A stretch of 15,741 bases of DNA, from contig JBLINY010000105.1 in assembly GCA_047638695.1 (NCBI GenBank), forward strand, positions 1 through 15,741, read 5' to 3'. Under the pieces are notes generated by a model that was not told where the DNA came from, searched no databases, and saw only the letters and a program-made list of their open reading frames with translations. Below are positions 1 to 6,558 of this stretch, piece by piece (position 1 is the stretch's first letter; each line of letters starts with the position of its first letter). The stretch comes from JAHECQ01 sp047638695. GTDB lineage: Bacteria > Actinomycetota > Acidimicrobiia > Acidimicrobiales > SZUA-35. The position numbers were made by a program, and so were the translations under genes.

Positions 1-15
1 TGTTGCCGCAGATCA

Positions 16-1638
16 CTACCGGCTGGAAGCGCCACCGGCTGATGACGCGAACACGCCGATGCCGGTTGCTGCTCCAACCAAGCTGACCGACGGCGCCGGC
101 GGCGACGACACCTGGCCGGCGAAGGACGGGTCGATTTCTTGCACATCGTCACCGAAGTTGCCCGATGAGTTCCAGGCAACGTTTCCTGATGCCGTTTGCG
201 GGCTGCCCTCGGCTGCCAGATTCGTCTCGGCAAAAATGTTGTTCGTAAGGTCAAACGACAGTCCCGCCAACTCATAGGCCAGACCACAACCAACAATCGT
301 GTTCGAAGACAAGCTCACCGTCAGGTCGGCGCCCGACACGTCACGCAGGTTGACGCAGCCGGACTGGTCGTAGAAGTACGAGTCACCCTCGCGGTCGACG
401 ACTTGACCGTTCAGCACGTTGTTGCTGATCGTCAAACTTCCGCTGGCACAGTCGGGGGCTCCACCGGCATTACAATCAACCTGCAGCGGAATGAAAGCAC
501 TCTCGACCACGTTCGAGTCGAGCGTGACATTGGCCGAGAAGTAGCTTAGCCGCAGCGCGATGCCGGGCAGATAGTCGCCATATTCATCGGTGACCGTGCG
601 AAAGACGTTCTGGGAGACCGTGATAGTTCCTGACTCGACGGCGCTATCGGGTGCGCCAAAGCGCTGGAACGAGTTACCGCCCGGCTTGTTCTGGCCGACG
701 AAGAGCGCCGTGAATGCGAATCCCTCGAAGGTATTGGCGATGGCCGATGCGTCGGTGCTGCCTTCCTTGAACGACAACGCTTGGTGGAAGACACCAAAGA
801 AGTAGTTGTGATCAATCATTGGCCTGGTCGAGCCGTAGACCATCACGCCATAGTCCATGTAGCTCTCGCTGGTGGTGCGTCCCTCGAGCCGAGCTGAAAT
901 GCGGTTGGGTTCGTCATCGGGCAAGTACGGGTTGAGGAACTGATTCTCGGTGACCCGCACATCTTCGGTATCGAAAACGATGATCGCTCGGGCCCCGGTG
1001 TGCTGGAAACTGTTGCCCTTGATCAGGACGTTCCTGGCCCGTTCGACGTAGATGGCCTGGGCCGTGAACGAGTGGCCAATGTTCTGGAACCGGATGTCGT
1101 GCACCTCGGAGCCATCCGCCGCCTCGTCGCGGATAGCCAGAAAGCCAACGGGCAGCGTGTCATTGCGCTGTGACGTTGGGGGCTCGAGAGACGTCGTAAT
1201 GATGGCCTCACCCGGCACTTCCGAACGCAGGATGATCTGTTTGTCGAACACCACCTCACCGGAGATGAGATGGACACCGGGGCGAAGGAGGATCTCGTCA
1301 CCCGGCTTGGCCCAAGCGATTGCTTCGTTGATCGTGGCGAAGTCAGCTGGGCCTCCCCCGACGCCATCATGCGGCGCTACGAAGATCCCGGGCTGACCAG
1401 TAGTCGCTGTCTCGTCGTCACTCCCCGACCCGCTGCCGGATTCCTCGGAGTCCGATCCCGAAGCAACGGCCGTGCTGCCAGCGCTGTCGTCATCGGAATC
1501 CTCCAACACAGCGGAGCTGACCGTCGGCGAACTCGACAACGAACCGTCGCTCGCCGCTGAGGTACACGCCGCCGCCGTCAGTAAGAACGCGCACAGAGCC
1601 GCGAACCAGAAACGTGATTTTCTTGAAAGCTCCGCCAC
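16..1638 (-). CDS. Secreted lipoprotein with right-handed parallel beta-helix domain
   Basis: The 540-residue product starts with a basic n-region and a hydrophobic stretch (residues 10-24) ending at Cys25 in LLTAAAC, which looks like a lipoprotein signal although the lipobox is imperfect (Ala rather than Leu at -3). A low-complexity Ser/Gly/Asp/Glu linker (about 31-80) follows. From about residue 85 comes a pectate-lyase-like beta-helix, opening with IFVAPHDG and a PGDEILLRPGVH turn and continuing with repeated Asn-rich coils such as VLIKGNSF, VRVTENQF and ITVSQNVF. Proteins of this fold bind, cleave or epimerise polysaccharides; I see no catalytic set that fixes the activity. The frame stays open far upstream into the dehydrogenase gene, but that part is composition-driven and Thr/Ser-rich. 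I chose GTG at 1638, directly before the signal peptide; no strong ribosome binding site is visible. It is the last gene of the minus-strand glycan group, 73 bp after the dehydrogenase. Confidence 0.8.
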   Translation of the reverse strand: MAELSRKSRFWFAALCAFLLTAAACTSAASDGSLSSSPTVSSAVLEDSDDDSAGSTAVASGSDSEESGSGSGSDDETATTGQPGIFVAPHDGVGGGPADFATINEAIAWAKPGDEILLRPGVHLISGEVVFDKQIILRSEVPGEAIITTSLEPPTSQRNDTLPVGFLAIRDEAADGSEVHDIRFQNIGHSFTAQAIYVERARNVLIKGNSFQHTGARAIIVFDTEDVRVTENQFLNPYLPDDEPNRISARLEGRTTSESYMDYGVMVYGSTRPMIDHNYFFGVFHQALSFKEGSTDASAIANTFEGFAFTALFVGQNKPGGNSFQRFGAPDSAVESGTITVSQNVFRTVTDEYGDYLPGIALRLSYFSANVTLDSNVVESAFIPLQVDCNAGGAPDCASGSLTISNNVLNGQVVDREGDSYFYDQSGCVNLRDVSGADLTVSLSSNTIVGCGLAYELAGLSFDLTNNIFAETNLAAEGSPQTASGNVAWNSSGNFGDDVQEIDPSFAGQVSSPPAPSVSLVGAATGIGVFASSAGGASSR

Positions 1639-1711
1639 CAGACCGAAGGTACCAGTCGGGTTGGGCGCTCTACCTGCAACCCTCCAGGTGGAGGAGCACA
1701 AGAGCGTCTCG

Positions 1712-2986
1712 CTAGAGGAGTTCGACGTTGTCGCCGCTGAGGAGGTGGCGAGAGTCGAAGATGTAGTCGGCCTTCTCGACCAGACCGTCGTAGTCGACGT
1801 CGTCGTGGTCGGTGATGAGAACGACAACGTCAGCAGCCTCGATCTCTTCATCGGTAAGGTCGACGCGGCGGATCGAACGATCGAGTTCGTAGAACCCGTC
1901 GACGTGACGGTCGTGCACGTGCACTTCGGCCCCAAGGGCTAGGAACTGCTCGATCACCGGGGTAGCCGGCGTCTCACGGGCATCATTCGAGTTCTTCTTG
2001 TACGCGATGCCCAGGACGAGGACTCGTGATCCCTTCACCGGCTTGGACCGCTCGTTCAGACCAAGTTGCACCCGCTTGACCACATAGTCGGGCATGTGTT
2101 CGTTGACATCGTTGGCGATCTTCACGAACCGGCTGACGGTACCGAGCTGACGCTCGATCTTGTACGAGAGGTACGACGGATCAATAGGCAGGCAGTGGCC
2201 GCCTACGCCAGGACCGGGGTAGAAGGGCATGAAACCGAAGGGCTTGCTCGACGCTGCAGCGATGACCTCCCAGAGGTCAATACCCAGTGCCTTGGAGTGC
2301 ACGGCAAGTTCGTTTACCAGCGCGATGTTTACGTGCCGGAACGTGTTCTCGAGCAGCTTGGTCAGCTCGGCTTCCCGGGTCCCAGACACCGGAACCGTGG
2401 TGTCGACGATTGCGTCGTAAAATTCCTGTACCAACTTCAGCGAAGCTTCGTCGACACCGGCAACCACTTTCGGAGTTCGCTGGAAGTCCCACGTGAGGTT
2501 GCCCGGGTCGATGCGTTCCGGCGAGAAGCCAAGGTGGAAGTCAGCTCCGGCGGTAAGGCCAGAACCTTCCTCGAGGATGGGCTGCAGGATCTCCTCGGTC
2601 GTGCCGGGGAAGGTCGTCGATTCGAGAATGACGGTGGCCCCGGGGCGAAGGAACCGAGCCAGCAGCTCCCCCGAAGACTCGATATATGAGAGGTCTGGGG
2701 CACCGTCGCGCAGCGGCGTTGGCACCGTGATGACGGCGATATCGAAGCCGGCGATCGCTCGTGGTTCGTTGCTCGGCTTGTAACGACCACTGGCGAGGGC
2801 GGCGGCAACGTCGGAATCAGTGATGTCATCGATGTGGGTCTTGCCGGAAGAAAGCCCGTCGATCTTGCGCTGGTCGAGGTCGAATCCAACGACGTTGAAG
2901 CCGACTTCGACGGCTCGCATCGCAACAGGAAGCCCTACATAGCCCTGGCCGACAACAACGACCTTCTGGTTCGCTAGTTCGCTCAT
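1712..2986 (-). CDS. Nucleotide-sugar dehydrogenase, UDP-N-acetylglucosamine 6-dehydrogenase type
   Basis: The 424-residue cytoplasmic enzyme belongs to the UDP-glucose/GDP-mannose dehydrogenase family, which performs the NAD-dependent four-electron oxidation of a nucleotide sugar to its uronate. The N-terminal Rossmann motif GQGYVGLP lies at residues 13-20. The conserved ESTTFPGTTEE (122-132) and GFSPERIDPGN (153-163) follow. Lys210 and Asn214 sit in the central helix (AELTKLLENTF), and the catalytic Cys265 sits in GVGGHCLPIDPSYL. The C-terminal domain carries LGIAYKKNSNDARETPA. The GGHCLPIDP form and the length resemble WbpA/WecC-type enzymes acting on UDP-HexNAc more than UDP-glucose dehydrogenase, so UDP-GlcNAc is the likeliest substrate; this is inference. 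The ATG at 2986 is chosen because the family begins a few residues before the Rossmann motif. An AAGGAG lies upstream at a long spacing of about 15 nt. A uronate sugar from this enzyme would feed the adjacent surface-glycan genes. Confidence 0.9.
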   Translation of the reverse strand: MSELANQKVVVVGQGYVGLPVAMRAVEVGFNVVGFDLDQRKIDGLSSGKTHIDDITDSDVAAALASGRYKPSNEPRAIAGFDIAVITVPTPLRDGAPDLSYIESSGELLARFLRPGATVILESTTFPGTTEEILQPILEEGSGLTAGADFHLGFSPERIDPGNLTWDFQRTPKVVAGVDEASLKLVQEFYDAIVDTTVPVSGTREAELTKLLENTFRHVNIALVNELAVHSKALGIDLWEVIAAASSKPFGFMPFYPGPGVGGHCLPIDPSYLSYKIERQLGTVSRFVKIANDVNEHMPDYVVKRVQLGLNERSKPVKGSRVLVLGIAYKKNSNDARETPATPVIEQFLALGAEVHVHDRHVDGFYELDRSIRRVDLTDEEIEAADVVVLITDHDDVDYDGLVEKADYIFDSRHLLSGDNVELL

Positions 2987-3124
2987 GATTCGGAAACTCG
3001 CTCCTTCGCCGGATCGGCCCTTTGGCCGCACCTCATTGTCGTCGGCGCCAGCATGAAAATCTTGAGCACGCCACAAGTCACAAGGTAGTCCGGTCGCAGA
3101 TAACGCCTCGGGAGGGCGAGATAC

Positions 3125-3886
3125 TCAGCTAGCCGGCGGAGCTTTGATCCGATCAAGAACCGTGTCGACCGTAGCGAGATCGATTCCTGCGTCACGGAGC
3201 AGGCCGAGCAGTTCCACAAGCTGGTGAGCCTCAACATCAACCGCTGGTTTCTCACTGACGCCGTGGGTGTACAGGATCAGCCAACTCGGCTTGGCCCGAA
3301 GCTGAGCGACCAACTTTTCGGCCCACGCCCTCGAGTAATCATTCGCATACAGCGGCGTGCTTGAAAGACAATTCAGATCGACCGCGCCGCAATTCACTCC
3401 AGCCCTGGTCGAACGCAGCGAGCGGTAGCTGCTGCCGATCTGGTGTTTCGACCGTACGGCAACGCGGCCGAATGGGTACGAGAAGTTCCGCGGCCACGCT
3501 CCCCCGGTCACCGCGGCCAATCTCTCTCGGTTGGCGGCACAGTCAGCCAAAACAACCTCTGGCCGGTCATGGCGGGTGTCAATGTGTGAGGCCGTATGGC
3601 AGCCGATTTCGTGACCCGCGTCGCTGAGCTCCGCGACCGTTGAAAGATCGACCGTCGGCCGACCAAGAACTGAGTGAAGGTCGGTACAGACGTAGAAGGT
3701 CGCCAACGCGCCGAACTCATCGAGTATCGGGACCCCCAGCTCGACGGCGGTAGCCGGGACGTCATCGAACGTCATCGATACGACGGATCGTTCGAGATCA
3801 CATCGCCAGCCGTTCCGCTGGACAATCGTCAGGTATGCCGTCTTTGTCTTGGCCAATGCCGGACGTATCGCCGCACTTATCGCCAT
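3125..3886 (-). CDS. Polysaccharide deacetylase (NodB homology, carbohydrate esterase 4-like)
   Basis: The 253-residue protein has the NodB fold motifs in order: TFDD with Asp41 and Asp42 (general base and metal ligand positions), HTASH with metal-binding His97 and His101, NFSYPFG (residues 134-140) at the motif-3 position, and ILYTHGV with His208 at the last motif. The family removes N- or O-acetyl groups from glycans in a metal-dependent way. There is no signal peptide or membrane segment, so it probably acts in the cytoplasm on a precursor rather than on finished extracellular polymer; that is inference. The ATG at 3886 is well supported by a GAGGAG four bases upstream. It lies between the FemAB-like and dehydrogenase genes on the same strand, with gaps of 84 and 138 bp. 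The exact substrate cannot be read from the sequence. Confidence 0.88.
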   Translation of the reverse strand: MAISAAIRPALAKTKTAYLTIVQRNGWRCDLERSVVSMTFDDVPATAVELGVPILDEFGALATFYVCTDLHSVLGRPTVDLSTVAELSDAGHEIGCHTASHIDTRHDRPEVVLADCAANRERLAAVTGGAWPRNFSYPFGRVAVRSKHQIGSSYRSLRSTRAGVNCGAVDLNCLSSTPLYANDYSRAWAEKLVAQLRAKPSWLILYTHGVSEKPAVDVEAHQLVELLGLLRDAGIDLATVDTVLDRIKAPPAS

Positions 3887-3970
3887 TTCACTCCTCAGAA
3901 GCCGCTCCCAGCGGCGTGTTATTTACGCTACTTACTCGCTACTACTCGCACATGATGGCGATGCGTGTCG

Positions 3971-4798
3971 TCACAGCGACTTGCCGGCCACCTTGAGAGC
4001 CGCAAGAGCGATCCGGCCCTTCAAACTCACCGGCACCACCCGCGAGTGCGTCGCCATCACTTCTCCGCCGAATCCGCGCTTGAACTTGGCGATCGCCGAA
4101 GTCTCTGGCGATTTCTCCTCGATGTCCAGGCCACCCATGTCATAGGCCGAACACCCCAGGTTGCGAAAGTGCACCATGCCCTCCCAGTGCAACAGCCTGT
4201 TGGCCCGCCCGATCATGTTGCGGACTTCGCCCTCAGCATCGTCAAGATTCGAAACCGAGTGCAGCAGCATCGCCCGATCTGCATTGCGAAGATGCATGTG
4301 CTGCACCTCCACCTCTTGCGCCGGGTCGGTGGCGACCGAGAACGTCAACATGTCAGCCGCCGACAACTGCTCCAGACGAGGGCGAAACGTTGCCCGCAGA
4401 CCCCTCGACACAGCAAAGGCGTCGTAGCGATCGGCAAAACGCTCGATCAGACCGGTCGATGGACGGTCATCAAACATGCAGACGATGCCATCCTTTGACT
4501 GCGCCTTGCGTACCTGCCGTCGGGTCGACTGGCTCAGCCCCATCAAAACGTCGTCTTCGGGTGGCACCAGATCGACGATCAACGTGTGCTCAACCTGCCA
4601 CGTCGCCGATCCATCTGTCTCCAGAATGTTCACTTCGCGGAGGACATCGGCTCGCCTCGGCGCCGCATCCATCTTCTCTGACGGCGACCCGTCGGCGAAA
4701 TAGCATTCGGCAACTCGGAGGCCATGTCGTTCAAGCACTATCACCTTCGCTAAGGGTACGGACAGGCTGGCCGTCGACCAATAGGTCCGTGTACACAT
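3971..4798 (-). CDS. FemAB/GNAT-like acyltransferase (BioF2-like), N-terminus uncertain
   Basis: The product, up to 275 residues, looks like a member of the FemAB/Acetyltransf_6 group, double-GNAT proteins that transfer aminoacyl or acyl groups in peptidoglycan or exopolysaccharide synthesis. Supporting pieces are LSQSTRRQVRKAQ (residues 88-100), typical of the family's central basic helix, and near the C-terminus YDMGGLD (219-225) followed by IAKFKRGFGGE (236-246), a hallmark of FemAB-like proteins. The first 18 residues in this frame (Cys/Trp/Thr-rich) do not look like protein. A better N-terminus lies in the neighbouring frame, beginning with ATG at 4838 and reading through LEDVYTDLLVDGQPVRTLSEGD. 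It meets this frame near 4745, suggesting a one-base indel (see findings). No convincing ribosome binding site marks the start at 4798. It heads the minus-strand glycan group and is divergent from the beta-propeller gene. Confidence 0.72.
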   Translation of the reverse strand: MCTRTYWSTASLSVPLAKVIVLERHGLRVAECYFADGSPSEKMDAAPRRADVLREVNILETDGSATWQVEHTLIVDLVPPEDDVLMGLSQSTRRQVRKAQSKDGIVCMFDDRPSTGLIERFADRYDAFAVSRGLRATFRPRLEQLSAADMLTFSVATDPAQEVEVQHMHLRNADRAMLLHSVSNLDDAEGEVRNMIGRANRLLHWEGMVHFRNLGCSAYDMGGLDIEEKSPETSAIAKFKRGFGGEVMATHSRVVPVSLKGRIALAALKVAGKSL

Positions 4799-4838
4799 CT
4801 TCCAATCGACCAGATACCGCAGGCGACACCGTTGACAT
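4728..4838 (-). pseudogene. Out-of-frame N-terminal fragment of the FemAB-like gene
   Basis: An ATG-initiated frame of 36 residues (MSTVSPAVSGRLEDVYTDLL and onward) ends at a TGA near 4728. It has ordinary protein-like composition, and its end overlaps the point where the FemAB-like frame becomes protein-like (VIVLERHGLRVAECYF). Skipping one base around 4743-4750 joins the two into a smooth N-terminus. The alternatives are a leader peptide coupled to an internal start, or a chance frame. The call rests only on how the sequence reads. Confidence 0.4.
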
Positions 4839-4861
4839 CAAAATTGGTGGTTCACTAGCAG
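4832..4861 (+). promoter_or_regulatory. Putative promoter of the beta-propeller gene
   Basis: A perfect TTGACA -35 element lies at 4832-4837. A weak -10-like TAGCAG follows at 4856-4861 after 18 bases, leaving a leader of about 20 nt before the ATG at 4888. The site lies in the 89-bp divergent region and overlaps the alternative ATG (4838) of the FemAB-like gene. The -10 is poor, so this is only a candidate. Confidence 0.4.
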
Positions 4862-4887
4862 TTCCCCCCACGAAAGGACGCCTCACG

Positions 4888-4938
4888 ATGCGCAAAGCAC
4901 TCGTCGCGGCCGCAGTCGCCACACTCTCCCTTCCCTAG
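4888..4938 (+). pseudogene. Signal-peptide start of the beta-propeller gene, out of frame by one base
   Basis: ATG at 4888 follows AAAGGA (4874-4879) at a usable distance and encodes MRKALVAAAVATLSLP, a typical signal-peptide n- and h-region, before TAG at 4936-4938. Restoring one C in the CCC run at 4933-4935 would continue it as LVSLTPVSA/TDTG in the frame of the large downstream gene, giving a 25-residue signal peptide with a VSA cleavage site. It is therefore almost certainly the true 5' end of that gene rather than a separate peptide. Confidence 0.75.
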
Positions 4939-4985
4939 TCTCGCTGACACCGGTCAGCGCTACCGACACTGGGATCGCAGCCCAG

Positions 4986-6443
4986 GTGACAAACGGCAAC
5001 GACTCATCAACAGCGCCGGTCATCGACGGCGCTGGCGCCACGATGGCCTTTCATTCGATGGCCACCAATTTGGCCGGAGCGACCAAGACCACCGAAGGCA
5101 TCATCGATCTGTTCACCGCCAACCTCGACGCCGATCCGGTCAGCTTCGCCAGTCCAAGCAACGGCGATGGGGGCGAACTCGCCACATTCCCAGACATGTC
5201 AGCCAACGGAGCATGGATCGTCTGGACCCAGACGACCTCGGGCCCCTCACCGATCCAACAGGTCTGGCACATGGAGGTGGCCACTGGCACCAAGGTGCAG
5301 ATCAGCGCTGGCAACCGAGACTCCGGCTCCGTTCTGAGTCTGCCAGGCGCACCGGTCGACAACGAAGGCAACGTGGTATTTCAAAGCCTCGCCGATGGCC
5401 TCGTTACCGGTGACGAAGTTGACACCGAGGTGGCAGACAAAGGCTGGGACGTCCATCTCTGGACCGCCGCTTCGAGCACAATCACCAAAATGAGTGGCTC
5501 GAGCAGCACCCCGAACTTCCTCTTCCCCGACATCTCGGCTGACGGTTCGAGGATCACTTTCAATAGCGCAGGCGTCAGATTCCTCGACGATCGCAACGTT
5601 TACATCACCACCAGCGCTGGCGGCGAGCCTACCGACACCGACGACGAGGGCGGAATCTCTGACATTCCGCGGGTGAGCGACAACGGCAGCCGCGTCGTCT
5701 TCCGGACCAACAGCGACTTTGCTGGCGGATCGTTGCCCAAGAACGTCGCACTGTGGACCAGTGCCGGCGTCACCCGTGTCACCAACTTCCCAGGGGACAT
5801 CAGCGATCCAGCCATTTCAGGTGACGGCCAGTTTGTCGCCTTCAGCTACGCAGACCAAATTCATCGAGCTCGTATCGCACCGCTCAGTAGCGAGATCATC
5901 CAGATCAGCGACAACACCGTGCTCGTGACCCTGCTCGGCTATCCCAACGTGAACGGCGATGGATCGATCATCGTCTTCTCCCAGAGCCTCGGCGCCGAGA
6001 CCGAGATCATCCGGTGGAACGCCGACGAGGACGATGTAGTCGTCATCGAGCCCCCCTGCGGCTCCATCTTGAACGACACCTTCCAGGGAAGCAGTGGCGT
6101 CGATGGGCGGATCGCTCGACTGTACGCCGCCTACTTCCTACGCAACCCGGACGCCGCCGGCTTCGCCTTTTGGCAGAGCCGCATCGCAGCCGGTGAGTGG
6201 ACAAACGACTACCCCGCACAGTTCTTCAGCGAAAGCGCCGAGTTCAAGGCGCTCTACGGCACCGGACTCTCCGATGAACAGTTCATCAACCTGCTCTACA
6301 CCAACGTGCTCTGCCGCGACGGAGACACTGGCGGAATCGCGTTCTGGCTCGGCCGGATGCAGGACGATGGCTGGACCCGTGGCCAAGTAGCCCTCGGCTT
6401 CTCAGACGCTGAGGAGTTCCGCACCCGCACCAACAGCCAGTAA
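4986..6443 (+). CDS. Secreted TolB/WD40-like beta-propeller with C-terminal DUF4214
   Basis: The in-frame part starting at GTG 4986 encodes 485 residues. The open frame extends back to about 4923 without a start codon and joins the signal peptide at 4888 through an apparent one-base deletion; the restored precursor would be 518 residues. The first ~350 residues hold repeated PD40/TolB-like blades with the pattern (P)x(I/V)SxDGxxxxF, for example PDISADGSRITFNS, PRVSDNGSRVVFRT and PAISGDGQFVAFS. After a Cys-containing linker (PPCGS, about residue 357), a DUF4214 domain (about 370-480) has two similar units: RLYAAYF, GFAFW, FFSESAEF, then NVLCRDGD, GIAFW and GFSDAEEF. DUF4214 is common at the C-termini of exported proteins but its role is unsettled. 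The product is probably extracellular or envelope-associated; ligand unknown. It is divergent from the glycan genes and convergent with dnaE. Confidence 0.82.
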   Translation: MTNGNDSSTAPVIDGAGATMAFHSMATNLAGATKTTEGIIDLFTANLDADPVSFASPSNGDGGELATFPDMSANGAWIVWTQTTSGPSPIQQVWHMEVATGTKVQISAGNRDSGSVLSLPGAPVDNEGNVVFQSLADGLVTGDEVDTEVADKGWDVHLWTAASSTITKMSGSSSTPNFLFPDISADGSRITFNSAGVRFLDDRNVYITTSAGGEPTDTDDEGGISDIPRVSDNGSRVVFRTNSDFAGGSLPKNVALWTSAGVTRVTNFPGDISDPAISGDGQFVAFSYADQIHRARIAPLSSEIIQISDNTVLVTLLGYPNVNGDGSIIVFSQSLGAETEIIRWNADEDDVVVIEPPCGSILNDTFQGSSGVDGRIARLYAAYFLRNPDAAGFAFWQSRIAAGEWTNDYPAQFFSESAEFKALYGTGLSDEQFINLLYTNVLCRDGDTGGIAFWLGRMQDDGWTRGQVALGFSDAEEFRTRTNSQ

Positions 6444-6450
6444 ACACCAA

Positions 6451-6470
6451 CCCGCTGAAGAACCAGCGGG
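6451..6470 (+). terminator. Short hairpin just after the beta-propeller gene
   Basis: A perfect 7-bp stem CCCGCTG/CAGCGGG with a 6-nt loop begins 8 nt after the TAA stop. No U-tract follows directly, so it may be a weak terminator or an RNA 3'-end stabilising hairpin rather than a classical intrinsic terminator. Confidence 0.45.
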
Positions 6471-6493
6471 CAAGTGCGATTACCAATTTTAAA

Positions 6494-6522
6494 GGGTGCC
6501 CTCGCCCGTGGCGAGGGCACCC
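6494..6522. terminator. Strong bidirectional terminator between convergent genes
   Basis: A perfect 13-bp inverted repeat (gggtgccctcgcc, 3-nt loop, ggcgagggcaccc) lies between the ends of the beta-propeller gene (+) and dnaE (-). On the minus strand it is followed by TTTAAAATT, a modest U-rich tail, so it best fits dnaE termination. On the plus strand the tail is weak, but the stem is strong enough to act both ways. Confidence 0.75.
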
Positions 6523-6558
6523 TCACGTTAAAGAACAGTGGCGTTGAGAACCGTCGCG

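Noticed and set aside
1681..1694. CCTCCA-GG-TGGAGG inverted repeat after the dehydrogenase stop
   Set aside because: Stem of five to six pairs with no U-tract and the downstream gene on the same strand; too weak to call a terminator.
1639..1935. Upstream extension of the beta-helix lipoprotein frame
   Set aside because: It overlaps the dehydrogenase C-terminus, is Thr/Ser-rich and repetitive, and would place the signal peptide 100 residues inside the protein.
2066..2689. Open frame antisense to the nucleotide-sugar dehydrogenase
   Set aside because: The dehydrogenase motifs on the minus strand are unambiguous; the antisense product shows no family features.
3901..3949. Hairpin GCCGCT-CCC-AGCGGC and two TACTCGC repeats 10 bp apart upstream of the deacetylase
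   Set aside because: The hairpin has only six pairs and no U-tract, and the repeats are short; without comparison to relatives they cannot be told from chance.
4986..6443. Beta-propeller gene as a cytoplasmic protein starting at GTG 4986
   Set aside because: The frame continues upstream into a clear signal-peptide c-region and a true signal peptide lies one base out of frame, so 4986 is probably not the native start.
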